Below are positions 11,130 through 20,785 of a stretch of DNA of 64,000 bases, one piece after another. The DNA comes from Enterobacter asburiae (GTDB lineage Bacteria; Pseudomonadota; Gammaproteobacteria; Enterobacterales; Enterobacteriaceae): assembly GCF_007035645.1 (NCBI RefSeq), contig NZ_AP019632.1:620001-684000 (forward strand), given 5' to 3'. Within the stretch, counting starts at the first letter, position 1. Each line of letters begins with the position of its first letter. The translations under genes were made by a program, and so were the position numbers. Below the pieces are notes generated by a model, which worked only from the letters and a program-made list of their open reading frames with translations, searched no databases and had not been told where the DNA came from.

Positions 11130-13271
11130 TCAAAACTCCATCTTCACCGTAAACTGCACTTCGCGCGGATCGCCAATCTGGTTGCCCAGGTTGTTGGTCG
11201 CAATCGACGACGTGTAGTAGGTCTTATCAAACAGATTTTTCACGTTCACCTGCAGCGTCACCGGATACTGTAGCTTCATCTTGTACGCCGCAAACGCGTC
11301 CGCCACGAAATAGCCCGGCAGATAATAATCCGCACCGTTGGTTGCTGAGCGACGGCTTACGCCGTGCCCGCCGCCGCCCAGCGTCAGGGTATTCCCGGCA
11401 AACGCATTGTGAATATCGTAGGTCAGGAACAGGGAGCCGGTATGGCGCGGCACGTTCGGCAGCGGTTTGCCCGCATAGTCCGGATCTTCCAGAACCTTCG
11501 CGTCGGTATAGCCGTAGCTGGCGATAATGTTGGTGTTCTCGGTCAGCGACCCGGCGAGATCCACCTCCACGCCCTGCGAGCGCACGCGGCCCGCTGTTTT
11601 GGCGACGGTTTCATCACCCACGCTTTCTGTGTACAGCACGTTGCGCTTGTGGATATCAAACAGCGCGATGTTGGCGGTAATGCCGTCGAACAGGTCGAAT
11701 TTAGCGCCTATTTCATACGCGTTTGACGTTTCCGGCGGCAGGTCACCAATGTAGCTCGCAATGGACGACTGCGGCATAAACGTCTGGGAATAGTTGGCAA
11801 ACAGCGAGACCGCCGGGGTGAGCTTATAAACAAGACCCAGCTTCGGCGTCCACTGGTCGTCGCGGCTGTCGGTGTTCACGTTAAACGGACGGCCTTTCCC
11901 CGCGTACTGGGTGTAATACTGATAGCGCATTCCGGCGACGGCGATCCACTTATCGGTCAGGTACAGCGCGTCCTGCGCGTAGGCGGAGTAGCTTTCCTGC
12001 TTAATGGTTTGATCGCTGTCGGATGCCGAGACGGTGGTGCACTTGCCGAGGCTGCCGTAGCTCGGGTGGTAAATATTGAAGTCCTTAACGTTCTTACAGC
12101 GGATCATATCCGTACGCAGCAGATCGTAATTCTCATACGACACGCCGGTCAGGATCTCATTGTAAAAGCCCGCGATGTCCACGTTCCCCTGCAGATCCGC
12201 GCGCGTCGTGTGCATACGCTGGGTCGAGCCCTGGGTCGCATCCACGCGGCGGGTCAGGTTGCCGGTTTTTGAATCGTAGGCCATCACGCGGGCCTGGTTA
12301 TCGCTGTATTTATCCTGGCTGTAGCTGTAGTCGAACTTCGCGGTCCACTGGCTGTTGAGGCGATACTCCGCGTTGAGCTGAGCGAGATCGGACTGGCCGT
12401 CGGTCACGTTAAACGGTTCGTCGAAGCGGGTTTTACGATCGACGTTGACGGCCTTTTTGGTGTTGAGATCGAAGATCGTTCCGCGATCGAACGGCGTTTT
12501 ATAGTCGCGATGCGAATAGAGCACGGTCACGGTGGCGTCGTCGCCGAACCAGGTCAGCGACGGGGCAATAAAGGTGCTGCGTTCGTTGCCGAAATTACGC
12601 CAGTAATCCTCGTTCTGATATTCGCCCGTCAGGCGATACGCCAGGCGCGTGCCGTCAATCGGGCCGGTAACATCAACCTGTCCGGTGCCGCCGCCAAAGC
12701 TGGACGAGGTAGCGGAAAGGGAACCGCCGAAGGTCTTCTCTGGGCGTTTGGTGACGACGTTAATCAGGCCGCCCGGATCGAGAATGCCGTAGAGCGTCGA
12801 GGCCGGGCCTTTCAGCACCTCCACGCGCTCGGTTGCGGCATTAAAGCTGCGCGGCAGCACGGTGCGCAGGCCGTTGGTCATGATCGAGCCGTCGCGGTTC
12901 GCGCCAAATCCGCGGCGCACGAAGGCATCCTGCGTGCCGCCCAGGGTGTTGGTCTGCACCACGTTGCTGACGTTATAGAGCGCTTCATCCAGCGTGGTGG
13001 CATGCTGATCCGCCAGCACTTTGTCGCTGACGGTATTGACCACCTGCGGGATGTCCAGCATCGGCATGTTGGTTAACGTCGCGGTGGAGGTATTCAACGG
13101 CTGATAGCCATTCGTGGCCTCCGCCGTCGTATTTGGATCGGCGGTGACGGTAAGCGTTTCGCCGTCTTTAGTCGCGGTGTTATCTGCTGCCTGCACCAGC
13201 GGCGCCATAAACAGCAGTGAAAAGAGCGCGCGCCCTTTTACCCCAGAGAGTGAAGGTGTGAACGTAGCCAT
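11130..13271 (-). CDS. TonB-dependent siderophore receptor
   Basis: An outer-membrane gated beta-barrel that imports a ferric siderophore using TonB-ExbB-ExbD energy. From the ATG at 13271 it has 713 residues: signal peptide ending LVQA, a TonB-box region near ETLTVTAD, a plug domain (VRRGFGANRDG, GPASTLYG, DPGGLINVVTKRP), and a 22-strand-type barrel ending in the terminal Phe of VKMEF. The plug and SSFGGG region resemble FhuA/FoxA-type hydroxamate receptors, but the ligand cannot be fixed from sequence. An upstream in-frame ATG at 13331 would add 20 residues before the signal peptide. It is divergent from its ABC importer. Confidence 0.92.
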   Translation of the reverse strand: MATFTPSLSGVKGRALFSLLFMAPLVQAADNTATKDGETLTVTADPNTTAEATNGYQPLNTSTATLTNMPMLDIPQVVNTVSDKVLADQHATTLDEALYNVSNVVQTNTLGGTQDAFVRRGFGANRDGSIMTNGLRTVLPRSFNAATERVEVLKGPASTLYGILDPGGLINVVTKRPEKTFGGSLSATSSSFGGGTGQVDVTGPIDGTRLAYRLTGEYQNEDYWRNFGNERSTFIAPSLTWFGDDATVTVLYSHRDYKTPFDRGTIFDLNTKKAVNVDRKTRFDEPFNVTDGQSDLAQLNAEYRLNSQWTAKFDYSYSQDKYSDNQARVMAYDSKTGNLTRRVDATQGSTQRMHTTRADLQGNVDIAGFYNEILTGVSYENYDLLRTDMIRCKNVKDFNIYHPSYGSLGKCTTVSASDSDQTIKQESYSAYAQDALYLTDKWIAVAGMRYQYYTQYAGKGRPFNVNTDSRDDQWTPKLGLVYKLTPAVSLFANYSQTFMPQSSIASYIGDLPPETSNAYEIGAKFDLFDGITANIALFDIHKRNVLYTESVGDETVAKTAGRVRSQGVEVDLAGSLTENTNIIASYGYTDAKVLEDPDYAGKPLPNVPRHTGSLFLTYDIHNAFAGNTLTLGGGGHGVSRRSATNGADYYLPGYFVADAFAAYKMKLQYPVTLQVNVKNLFDKTYYTSSIATNNLGNQIGDPREVQFTVKMEF

Positions 13272-13331
13272 TACATCTGTTATCCCGAAATATCCCGCGA
13301 ATGACGTTTCGCGGAAAAATGTGTGAGTCAT

Positions 13332-13657
13332 TGCCCTTTACGGTCTGTCCGTTAGCCACGGTGGGCATCGGACATGTAATTGAGAATCATTCAATCATGC
13401 GCGAATGTAGTAGTAAATGGAAAAAAGAAAAAAACGACTACAACGTTTAACCGGGCGTATAAGCGCAGCGGGATAATCATTAATCTATTGAAATAATTGT
13501 TATTGCAAGCCGTTTCGCGTTCATTTTCCCTCAGGATTACCCCTGGTTTTATCAGGGTGTTTCTTCTCTTGACTACTACATGGCGCAGCGTCAAACTCTC
13601 AAAAGAGAATGATTTTTATTTATATTTGTTGCGCTTTTTTATTACGTTGGCATTCAC
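13332..13657. promoter_or_regulatory. Divergent siderophore control region with Fur-like boxes
   Basis: No gene is seen here. Three partial matches to the Fur palindrome occur: TGAGAATCATTCAAT (13381-13395), GGATAATCATTAATC (13471-13485) and GAGAATGATTTTTAT (13605-13619). The first suits the receptor promoter and the third the importer promoter. Each matches one half-site well and the other poorly, so individual sites are tentative, but the clustering is not expected by chance in this GC-rich genome. Confidence 0.6.
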
Positions 13658-14470
13658 GTGGCTCACAACACAAAAAAACCGGGACTGGTTCTGGAGAACC
13701 TCTCTGCGGGCTATCAGAAAAAAATCATCGTTGATGATATCTCCCTTGCGATCCCACAGCAGAAAATGACCGTGCTGGTAGGGGCGAACGGCTGCGGAAA
13801 ATCCACGCTGCTGAGCACCATTGCGCGTTTGCTTCAGCCGCTTGGCGGCGCGGCAGTTCTCGACGGCAAGGCGATCCACGAGCAGCCGACCAAAGCCGTC
13901 GCCCGCCAGCTGGGTATCCTGCCGCAGTCTCCGCTGCTCCCGGAAGGGCTGACCGTCTTTGAACTGGTCTCGCGCGGGCGTTTTCCCTGGCAAAACTTTA
14001 TGCGCCAGTGGAGCGACGAGGACGAGCTGGCGGTGGAAGAGGCCCTGCGCCTGACCGGCACGGCAGAGTTTGCCCATATGCCGGTGGAAAGCTTATCCGG
14101 CGGCCAGCGTCAGCGCTGCTGGATCGCCATGGTGCTGGCGCAGCAAACGCCGTATATCCTGCTTGACGAGCCCACGACGTTTCTCGATCTCCGCTATCAG
14201 GTGGAGATCCTGGAACTGCTGCACACCCTGACCCGCCGGCACGGACGTACCGTCGTGGTGGTGCTGCACGATCTCAACTTCGCCGTAAACTACGGCGATT
14301 CGCTGGTCTTTTTACGCCAGGGGAAAGTTGAAGGCGTATTGCATGAGGGCGATGTCTGCACGCCGGAGCTGATCAAAGCGGTGTTTGATGTCGACGTGCA
14401 TATGTCCATAAACCCGTTGACCGGCAAGCCGTTCTTTATGCCGTTTCGCCAGAGTACCGTTCAGCCATGA
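13658..14470 (+). CDS. Iron-siderophore ABC transporter, ATP-binding protein (FecE/FhuC type)
   Basis: The cytoplasmic ATPase of a type II (BtuCD-like) importer. The 270 residues include Walker A GANGCGKST (about 47-55), signature LSGGQRQR (about 146-153), Walker B YILLDEPT and the switch His in VVLHDLN. The proposed start is a GTG with a weak ribosome site, chosen because no better codon lies between it and the upstream Fur-like box. The stop overlaps the next gene (ATGA), so the four importer genes form one translationally coupled operon. Confidence 0.93.
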   Translation: MAHNTKKPGLVLENLSAGYQKKIIVDDISLAIPQQKMTVLVGANGCGKSTLLSTIARLLQPLGGAAVLDGKAIHEQPTKAVARQLGILPQSPLLPEGLTVFELVSRGRFPWQNFMRQWSDEDELAVEEALRLTGTAEFAHMPVESLSGGQRQRCWIAMVLAQQTPYILLDEPTTFLDLRYQVEILELLHTLTRRHGRTVVVVLHDLNFAVNYGDSLVFLRQGKVEGVLHEGDVCTPELIKAVFDVDVHMSINPLTGKPFFMPFRQSTVQP

Positions 14471-15450
14471 TGCGCTCCTCTCTGGCCTTTCCGATCTTCG
14501 CACTGCTGCTGGCGCTGGGTGCGATTATGCATCTGGGCATCGGCGCACGCTTCATCGCCCCGCAGACGGTGGTGGAGGCATTTTTCCATTTCGATCCGCG
14601 CAATTTCGACCATAACGTCATTATCAAATTAAGACTGCTGCGCCTCAGCGCCGCGATGGTGACGGGCGCCGCGCTCGGCGTGGCGGGCGTGCTGCTGCAG
14701 TCCGTGATCCGCAACCCGCTCGGCGAGCCGCATATTCTGGGGCTCAACGCCGGGGCCGCGCTGGCGGTCGTGATTACCAGCGCGCTTGGGCTGTCGCTGC
14801 CGTTTGGGCGCCCGCTCGTTGCCGCCGCCGGTGCCGCCGCGCTGTTTTTGCTGGTGCTGATGTTCTCCTCGTCCGGTCGCACCGGGCTTACGCCGATGAA
14901 GGTCACGCTGTGCGGCGTGGCGATGTCGGCGTTTGCCTCGTCGATTACCGCCGCGGTGTTAATCCTCGATGAACAGACGCTGCTCGCCATGCGCACCTGG
15001 CTGGCAGGGGACCTGGCCGGGATCAACGTGCAGACGCTCCGGAGCGCCCTGTGGGCTGCAGCAGCCGGTTTTGTTCTCGCCATCGGGCTGTCGCCCTCGC
15101 TCAACATGCTGGCGCTGGGAGACCGGATGGCGCAGGGGCTTGGCGTGTCGCTGCTGAAAACCCGCCTGCTTGCCCTGCTGGCCATCGCGCTGCTCTGCGG
15201 CGCGGCCGTCTCAATTGCCGGGCCGATTGGCTTTATCGGCCTGGTCGTGCCGCAGCTCATTCGCCGTCTGGTATCGGTCGATTTACGCGTGATGGTGCCG
15301 CTGTCTGCCCTGTGCGGCGCGCTGGTTCTGCTGCTGGCGGATATCGCCGCCCGCACGCTGTTTACGCCCTGGGAGCTGGCAACCGGCATCATGACGGCCC
15401 TGGTCGGCGCACCCGTATTCATCTTTATGGCATCGAGGATGTTCAAATGA
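14467..15450 (+). CDS. Iron-siderophore ABC transporter permease 1 (FecCD family)
   Basis: An inner-membrane permease of 327 residues with about nine to ten hydrophobic segments. It has the FecCD family hallmarks LRLLRLSAAMVTGAALG near the N-terminus, NPLGEPHILG, and GFIGLVVPQLIRR before the last helices, which forms the ATPase coupling region. It overlaps both neighbours by 4 nt. It should pair with the second permease (15447) to form a heterodimeric channel. Confidence 0.93.
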   Translation: MMRSSLAFPIFALLLALGAIMHLGIGARFIAPQTVVEAFFHFDPRNFDHNVIIKLRLLRLSAAMVTGAALGVAGVLLQSVIRNPLGEPHILGLNAGAALAVVITSALGLSLPFGRPLVAAAGAAALFLLVLMFSSSGRTGLTPMKVTLCGVAMSAFASSITAAVLILDEQTLLAMRTWLAGDLAGINVQTLRSALWAAAAGFVLAIGLSPSLNMLALGDRMAQGLGVSLLKTRLLALLAIALLCGAAVSIAGPIGFIGLVVPQLIRRLVSVDLRVMVPLSALCGALVLLLADIAARTLFTPWELATGIMTALVGAPVFIFMASRMFK

Positions 15451-16487
15451 ACCGGGCCGGATTCCGCGCGATCCGTATTGGCCGTTTATCGGCGCTGGTT
15501 CGCCCGAGGGCGCTGGCGTGCCTGACGCTTTTAGCGCTGGTGGCGTTAAGCCTGCTGGGCTTTGGCCTGACGCACGGATCTCTGCCTGTTCCCACCTCCG
15601 CCATCGGGCGCGCGCTGTTTTCTCCTGAGAGCCTGACGGCGGAGACGCGCTACATCGTGATGGATATCCGCCTGCCGCGCCTGCTGATGGCGGTGCTGTG
15701 CGGCGCGATGCTCGGCATGGCGGGGGCGGCAATGCAGTCCATCACCCGCAATGGTCTGGCCGATCCCGGGCTTATTGGCGTGAAGGAGGGCTGTAGCGCG
15801 GCGGTACTGCTGCTGATTTTTCAGTTCCCGGCGCTGGGCCTGGCCTGGCGTCCGCTGGTCGGCATGGCCGGCGGGCTGCTTACCGCGCTGCTGGTTATCG
15901 GCCTGGCGCGCGATATCTCGCGCCCGCGGTTCATCCTGATCGGCATCGGCGTGTCGTGGGCGTTTGCCGCCGCAATGGGCGTCTTTATCACCACCGCCGA
16001 CGTGCGGGACGTGCAGACGGCGATGCTGTGGCTGGCGGGAAGCCTGCATGCGGCAAACTGGACGCTGGTGGGGTTAGCCGCGCTCTGGGCTGCCCCCGCG
16101 TTTGCGCTGCTGCTGTTTACCGCACGGGCTGCGGACGTGGCGTTGCTTGGCAATCAGGCCGCCGCGGGCCTTGGCGTGCGCATAACCCGGCTGGCGCTGC
16201 TGCGGGTTCTCGCCCCGGTGGTGCTGACGGCGGCCTGCGTCTCGTGCGTGGGCAGTATAGGTTTCGTGGGGCTGATTGCCCCGCATATGGCGCGCCTGCT
16301 GCTGCGCGGTGGGCAAACCGCGCTCCTGACGGGAAGCGCCGTGCTGGGCGCGCTGCTGGTGCTGCTGGCGGATAACGTCGGACGTCTGGCGTTCCTCCCG
16401 CTGCAGCTGCCGGCGGGAATTGTGATTTCATTGATTGGCGGACCGTTTTTCCTGCTGCTGCTCTGGCAGCGTCGGGACAGATTTTAG
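15447..16487 (+). CDS. Iron-siderophore ABC transporter permease 2 (FecCD family)
   Basis: The second permease, 346 residues. Family motifs are DIRLPRLLMAVLCGAMLG, NGLADPGLIGV and GFVGLIAPHMARL. It starts at the ATG overlapping the stop of permease 1 by 4 nt. Longer in-frame extension to 15051 lies inside permease 1 and is not real. It is separated from the binding protein by 9 nt containing a good AGGGGA ribosome site. Confidence 0.93.
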   Translation: MNRAGFRAIRIGRLSALVRPRALACLTLLALVALSLLGFGLTHGSLPVPTSAIGRALFSPESLTAETRYIVMDIRLPRLLMAVLCGAMLGMAGAAMQSITRNGLADPGLIGVKEGCSAAVLLLIFQFPALGLAWRPLVGMAGGLLTALLVIGLARDISRPRFILIGIGVSWAFAAAMGVFITTADVRDVQTAMLWLAGSLHAANWTLVGLAALWAAPAFALLLFTARAADVALLGNQAAAGLGVRITRLALLRVLAPVVLTAACVSCVGSIGFVGLIAPHMARLLLRGGQTALLTGSAVLGALLVLLADNVGRLAFLPLQLPAGIVISLIGGPFFLLLLWQRRDRF

Positions 16488-16496
16488 GGGACTAAA

Positions 16497-17447
16497 ATGC
16501 GCGTAGTGTTTTCGATGCTGTTGCTGGTGGGGGTCGCGGTGGGTGCGGCGGAGCCGACGCAGACGTTTACTGACGATCTGAACCGAAAAGTGGTGGTGCC
16601 GGTTCATCCGAAACGGATTGTCTCTTTACACGATCTGGATATCACCATTCCGCTGATTGAGCTTGGCGTGCCGCCGGTGGCAAGCCATGGCCGCACGCGG
16701 CCGGACGGCAGCCACTTTCTGCGCTCCAGCGGCATGTTGACCGGCGTCGACTTTGATAATTCCGACATTAAGTTTATCGGCACGGCCGATATCGACATTG
16801 AAGCCATCGCCGCCGCAAAGCCTGACCTGATCGTTACCGAGCCGACCCGCAACACCCCGGTGGAACAGCTGGCGAAAATTGCCCCGACGGTGAGCATCGA
16901 TCATCTCGACGGCGGCGCGCCGGAGATCTACCGCAAGCTGGCTCAGCTGACGGGAACGCAGGCGCGGCTCAAGGTTTTGGAGCGGCGCTATCAGGAGCAG
17001 ATTAAGGCGCTGAAGGCGACAATTGATACCCGCAAGGTGACCGTGTCCGTGATTCAGGCGAATCAGGGAAAGATTAACGCCATGCACAGCTACCACTCGC
17101 TGGGCCGCGTGCTGCGCGACGCCGGGTTCACCTTCCCGCCGCTGATTGAGTCCATCCCGGACGGAGGGCGCATCGACGTCAGCGCCGAGCGCCTGCCGGA
17201 GCTGGATGCCGATTTCGTCTTCGCCACCTGGCGCGGGGATACGGGCGGTAAACCGCAGGACGAGCTGGCGGCGATGGATGCGGTCATGCCGGGCTGGTGT
17301 CAGTTCCTGAATGCCTGCCGAACCGGGCATTACGTGCTGATCTCGCGTGAAGAGGCCATCTCGAATTCGTACGCCTCGTTAGGGCTGATGGCCGCGCAGG
17401 TGCAGTCGCAGATTGCCGGGCGTCCGCTGCCGGAGGCGTCACGGTGA
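16497..17447 (+). CDS. Iron-siderophore periplasmic binding protein (FecB/FhuD type)
   Basis: A 316-residue periplasmic binding protein of the TroA/BtuF-like class III fold. It has a short signal peptide (cleavage near residue 18, VGAAEP), an N-terminal lobe beginning with HPKRIVSL, AAAKPDLIVTEP as the typical second strand, a long linking helix (about 155-180), and a C-terminal lobe. It lacks a lipobox, so it should be free in the periplasm and deliver substrate to the permease pair. Its stop overlaps the RpiR gene start by 4 nt. Confidence 0.9.
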   Translation: MRVVFSMLLLVGVAVGAAEPTQTFTDDLNRKVVVPVHPKRIVSLHDLDITIPLIELGVPPVASHGRTRPDGSHFLRSSGMLTGVDFDNSDIKFIGTADIDIEAIAAAKPDLIVTEPTRNTPVEQLAKIAPTVSIDHLDGGAPEIYRKLAQLTGTQARLKVLERRYQEQIKALKATIDTRKVTVSVIQANQGKINAMHSYHSLGRVLRDAGFTFPPLIESIPDGGRIDVSAERLPELDADFVFATWRGDTGGKPQDELAAMDAVMPGWCQFLNACRTGHYVLISREEAISNSYASLGLMAAQVQSQIAGRPLPEASR

Positions 17448-18331
17448 TCCGCAAAGAGAAAGGGCGCGTGGATGTCTATGGCGACCGCTTTCGCGCGCGT
17501 GCGCATCAGCTGACGCCGCGTCTGCTGCAGGTTGCACGCTATATCCATGACAACCGCGAAGCGGTGATGGAACAGACCGCAATGGAGATCGCGACGCTGT
17601 TGAAAACCTCGGATGCCACGGTGGTCCGCGCCATTCAGGCGCTGGGTTTCGCCGGGCTGCGCGATCTCAAGCAGACGCTGGAGCAGTGGTTTGGTCCGGT
17701 GGTCACCTCCAGCGAAAAGATGTCCACCACGGTGAATACGCTCGCCAGCGACGTCAACGCGAGCATTGATTTCGTGCTGGAGGGGCATCAGCATACCTGC
17801 GAGGTGTTATCCGAGCCCCACAACCGCTACGCGATGGCCCAGGCGGTCTCTCTGCTGGCGCAGGCGAGGCAGGTTGCCATATTTGGCATTGGCGCCTCCG
17901 GCATTCTGGCCGAGTACACCGCCAGGCTGTTCAGTCGCATGGGGTTACCCGCCACGCCGCTTAACCGTACCGGGATAGGGCTTGCCGAGCAGCTGATTGC
18001 GCTTCAGCGCGGCGACGTGCTGGTGATGATGGCGCAGAAATCCGCGCACCGGGAGGGGCAAACCACGCTGCGTGAAGCAAAACGTCTGGGCATTCCAACT
18101 ATATTGCTGACCAACGCCCTCGATTCGCGTTTCAGCAAGGAGGCCAGCGTGGTGATCCACGTTCCGCGCGGCGGCGAAAAAGGCAAAATCCCGCTCCACG
18201 GCACGGTGCTGCTGTGTCTGGAGATGATCATCTTATCCGTCGCCTCCACCGAGCCGCAGCGCACCATCAAGTCGATGAAGCGCATCAACGAGCTACACCG
18301 TGGGTTAAAGCCGGGGAAGAAAAGCACCTAA
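17444..18331 (+). CDS. RpiR/MurR-family transcriptional regulator with SIS domain
   Basis: A 295-residue regulator: N-terminal helix-turn-helix of RpiR type (about 15-90, with ATLLKTSDATVVRAIQALG) and a C-terminal SIS domain (about 125-270, with VAIFGIGASGILAEYTA). SIS domains usually bind phosphosugars. Translation starts at GTG, overlapping the binding-protein stop, with GGAGG upstream. Being the last gene of a siderophore importer operon is unusual for this family and suggests it regulates the cassette or senses a processed ligand (inference). Confidence 0.9.
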   Translation: MIRKEKGRVDVYGDRFRARAHQLTPRLLQVARYIHDNREAVMEQTAMEIATLLKTSDATVVRAIQALGFAGLRDLKQTLEQWFGPVVTSSEKMSTTVNTLASDVNASIDFVLEGHQHTCEVLSEPHNRYAMAQAVSLLAQARQVAIFGIGASGILAEYTARLFSRMGLPATPLNRTGIGLAEQLIALQRGDVLVMMAQKSAHREGQTTLREAKRLGIPTILLTNALDSRFSKEASVVIHVPRGGEKGKIPLHGTVLLCLEMIILSVASTEPQRTIKSMKRINELHRGLKPGKKST

Positions 18332-18335
18332 AAAC

Positions 18336-18416
18336 AAAGCCCGGTAGCGCTGACGCTCACCGGGCCTGGATCTGTTCTCCCTCTCCTTTCGGGAGAGGGC
18401 GGGGGAGGGGAAACTT
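18336..18416. repeat. REP-like hairpin plus dispersed palindrome after the siderophore operon
   Basis: A stem of AAGCCCGGTAGCG/CGCTCACCGGGC type (18336-18366) is followed by a CCCTCTCCTTTCGGGAGAGG palindrome (from about 18379). They lie between the convergent regulator and ygiN genes and mark the right junction of the cassette. The same two element types mark its left junction at 11047-11127. Confidence 0.7.
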
Positions 18417-18729
18417 AAACCCCTTGCTCCAGAATGCGGATGTGGGTTTCCAGCACGTCACCCTTAACCGCGTCGCTCCACGCTTTCATGTGCGCGGTCT
18501 GCAGGTGCGCTTCAAGATGCGCGACGGTTTCCCACTGCTCAACCATGATGATCGAGTCTGGCGCGGTCGCCTGGAAGCTGGCGTCAGTGGCGGCATCCAC
18601 CATCGGCGCGTAGCCGTGGCAGCCTTCTTCTTTCAGTACGGTCGGGATAATTTTCGCGAACTGATCCAGCACCGCCTGGCGGTGATGTTGACCTGGACGA
18701 GTACGGATTTCTGCGATTACGGTAAGCAT
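18415..18729 (-). CDS. ygiN: Putative quinol monooxygenase YgiN
   Basis: A 104-residue ABM-domain (dimeric ferredoxin-like) protein, equal in size to E. coli YgiN. The E. coli protein reoxidises menadiol and is proposed to form a quinone redox cycle with MdaB. Visible family features are the N-terminal LTVIAEIRTRPGQHHRQ and the VEQWETVAHLEAH block. mdaB lies 31 nt upstream on the same strand, so the pair is an operon as in E. coli. Confidence 0.95.
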   Translation of the reverse strand: MLTVIAEIRTRPGQHHRQAVLDQFAKIIPTVLKEEGCHGYAPMVDAATDASFQATAPDSIIMVEQWETVAHLEAHLQTAHMKAWSDAVKGDVLETHIRILEQGV

Positions 18730-18760
18730 GTTTACTACTCCTTTAATTCCAGGCTACCAG

Positions 18761-19342
18761 TTAAGCAAAAATTTCCGCGAGATGCTTGCGATATTCTGCG
18801 ATATAGCTCGGGACGTCAGGCATTTTAATCACGTCGTTGACGATAAAGGTCGGCAGCGGATCCATGCCCAGGAACTGGTTAGCCTTGTGGAACGGCAGGT
18901 ACGCGCCGTCGACGCCCACGCCTTCGAAGAACTGTTCTTTATCGGTGAAGGCTTCCAGCGGGGCGTTCCAGGTCAGCGAGAGCATATATTTTTTGCCCTG
19001 AATCAGGCCGCCCGAGCCGTATTTTTTGGAGGCGTCAGAGCGGGTGCGGCCATCGCTGGCATACAGCGAGCCGTGACCTTCGGTGAACACGTCGTCCATG
19101 TATTTTTTCACGGTCCACGGCGCGCCCATCCACCAGCCTGGCATCTGCCAGATCACCACGTCAGCCCACAGGAAGTTCTGCACTTCGGCCTTCACGTCAT
19201 AACTGCTGTCTGCACGCACGACCTTAACATCATGCCCGGCGTCGCGCAGGAAACCGTCCGCGACCTCGGTCAGGGTGTCATTCAGCTGGCCTTTAGAGTG
19301 CGCAAATTCTTTTGCACCGTTGATAATCAGGATGTTGCTCAT
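18761..19342 (-). CDS. mdaB: NADPH:quinone oxidoreductase MdaB
   Basis: A flavodoxin-fold FAD enzyme that reduces quinones by two electrons using NADPH. The 193 residues equal E. coli MdaB. Features include the N-terminal ILIINGAKEFAHSKGQLN phosphate-binding loop, LWADVVIWQMPGWWMGAPW in the middle and the FEGVGVDGAYLPFHKANQF segment. It is co-oriented with ygiN. The gap to qseC (19343-19447) holds an apparent promoter-sized space and no gene. Confidence 0.95.
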   Translation of the reverse strand: MSNILIINGAKEFAHSKGQLNDTLTEVADGFLRDAGHDVKVVRADSSYDVKAEVQNFLWADVVIWQMPGWWMGAPWTVKKYMDDVFTEGHGSLYASDGRTRSDASKKYGSGGLIQGKKYMLSLTWNAPLEAFTDKEQFFEGVGVDGAYLPFHKANQFLGMDPLPTFIVNDVIKMPDVPSYIAEYRKHLAEIFA

Positions 19343-19447
19343 TATTTGTCCTCGATGATGAGAGTATGGCCAGTATTCTACGCGCGAGGACGGTGCGGTA
19401 AAATGAGCAAAATGTGCAAAGTCTTTTGCGTTAAACGCAATAATCCC

Positions 19448-20785
19448 TTACCAGCTGACCTTCACTTCAAAACCGCCTTCAGGGGCATTGCCCAGCGAAA
19501 CGCGCATCCCGTGCAGGGCGGCGATGCGTTTTACAATGGATAACCCCAGCCCGCTGCCCGTGGCATCCTGACCCGGCGGGCGATAAAAGCGCTCGCCGAT
19601 GCGCGCCAGCGCGTCCGGTGAAATGCCTGGGCCGTTGTCGCGCACGGTAAAGCCACGCGCGTCCAGCGTTACGTCCACCACGCTGCCGCGCGGGCTGTAG
19701 CGAATCGCGTTATCCAGCAGGTTGCGCACCAGCAGGCTCAGGAGCAGCTGCTGGCCCGTGCGTGTCACCTCTGGTGCATGGATGTTCAGGCGAATATCAA
19801 TGCCCGCCTGCTGCGCCGGATACCAGATATCCAGCACGGCCGACTGCAGCAAGTCGGCCAGGGGAATCGGTTCGACATCGTCAAGGTTATCCAGCGAGTC
19901 CAGACGCGACAGCGTGAGGAGCTGATCCACCAGCCGGGAAGCGCGGTCGATGCCCGCATGCAGCTGCGTCAGCGCCTTTTCCCGCGCCTGCGGATCGTCA
20001 TGAGAGAGCTGGGCCACGTCAGTTTGCACCTTCAGGGCCGCCAGCGGGCTGCGCAGCTCGTGGGCGGCATCGGACGTAAAGCGGCGCTCGCGGGTCATCA
20101 TCTCCTGGGTGCGCGCGAAGAGATGATTCAGCGAGTCGAGCAGGGGGCGTACTTCCGTAGGAAGGCCCTCGGTCGGCAGTTTATCGGTGGCATCCGGCGA
20201 GCGGGAGCGCAGGGTCTGCGCCAGCTTTTTCAGCGGCTTCAGCTCCCGACTCAGGAGGACGATCAGCAGCAGCAACATCACGGGCAGCGCCACCAGCCAG
20301 GGGGTCAGCTGCGAGCTGACCACGTCCAGCGCCATCTCCTGGCGGTACTCCCATTCCTGGCCGACCACTACGCGGTACTTCCCGTCGGGTGAGGTTAGCC
20401 ATAAAAAACGCCACTCGTCGTTGTCGCCCTGCAGCTGCCCGTTATCGAACCCGTCGCGGCGATAGTGGTACGGAATATCGCGTCCGTTTTCACCGTCGTT
20501 GAGGAGCATTTTGCCGTCGACGGCGTAAATGGCGAAAGCCAGCGCGTCGTCGTCCAGACGACCGTGCTTCACTTTTTTCGGGATCTCGCGCATGCGTTCG
20601 GGGGCGCGGATCTCGTCCAGATCCATCGTCAGCAGCCGTTTAGCAAACAGCATCTGCTGTGTATCGAACAGCTTGTCGAGCTTGTGGGTCGTCTGCTGCC
20701 AGGCAACCAGGCTGGCGGCAAACCAGGCCGTCAGAGACAGAAGTAAAAAGAGAAGCGTCAGGCGCAGCTTCAGGCTCAGTTTCAT
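19448..20785 (-). CDS. qseC: Sensor histidine kinase QseC
   Basis: Inner-membrane sensor of the QseBC two-component system, which in E. coli responds to adrenergic signals and AI-3. The 445 residues contain TM1 near residues 10-28, a periplasmic sensor domain, TM2 near 155-175, HAMP, the phospho-His motif [11 protein letters not shown]-box [10 protein letters not shown]1 RDNGPGI and G2 [13 protein letters not shown]. It overlaps qseB by 4 nt. Confidence 0.95.
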   Translation of the reverse strand: MKLSLKLRLTLLFLLLSLTAWFAASLVAWQQTTHKLDKLFDTQQMLFAKRLLTMDLDEIRAPERMREIPKKVKHGRLDDDALAFAIYAVDGKMLLNDGENGRDIPYHYRRDGFDNGQLQGDNDEWRFLWLTSPDGKYRVVVGQEWEYRQEMALDVVSSQLTPWLVALPVMLLLLIVLLSRELKPLKKLAQTLRSRSPDATDKLPTEGLPTEVRPLLDSLNHLFARTQEMMTRERRFTSDAAHELRSPLAALKVQTDVAQLSHDDPQAREKALTQLHAGIDRASRLVDQLLTLSRLDSLDNLDDVEPIPLADLLQSAVLDIWYPAQQAGIDIRLNIHAPEVTRTGQQLLLSLLVRNLLDNAIRYSPRGSVVDVTLDARGFTVRDNGPGISPDALARIGERFYRPPGQDATGSGLGLSIVKRIAALHGMRVSLGNAPEGGFEVKVSW

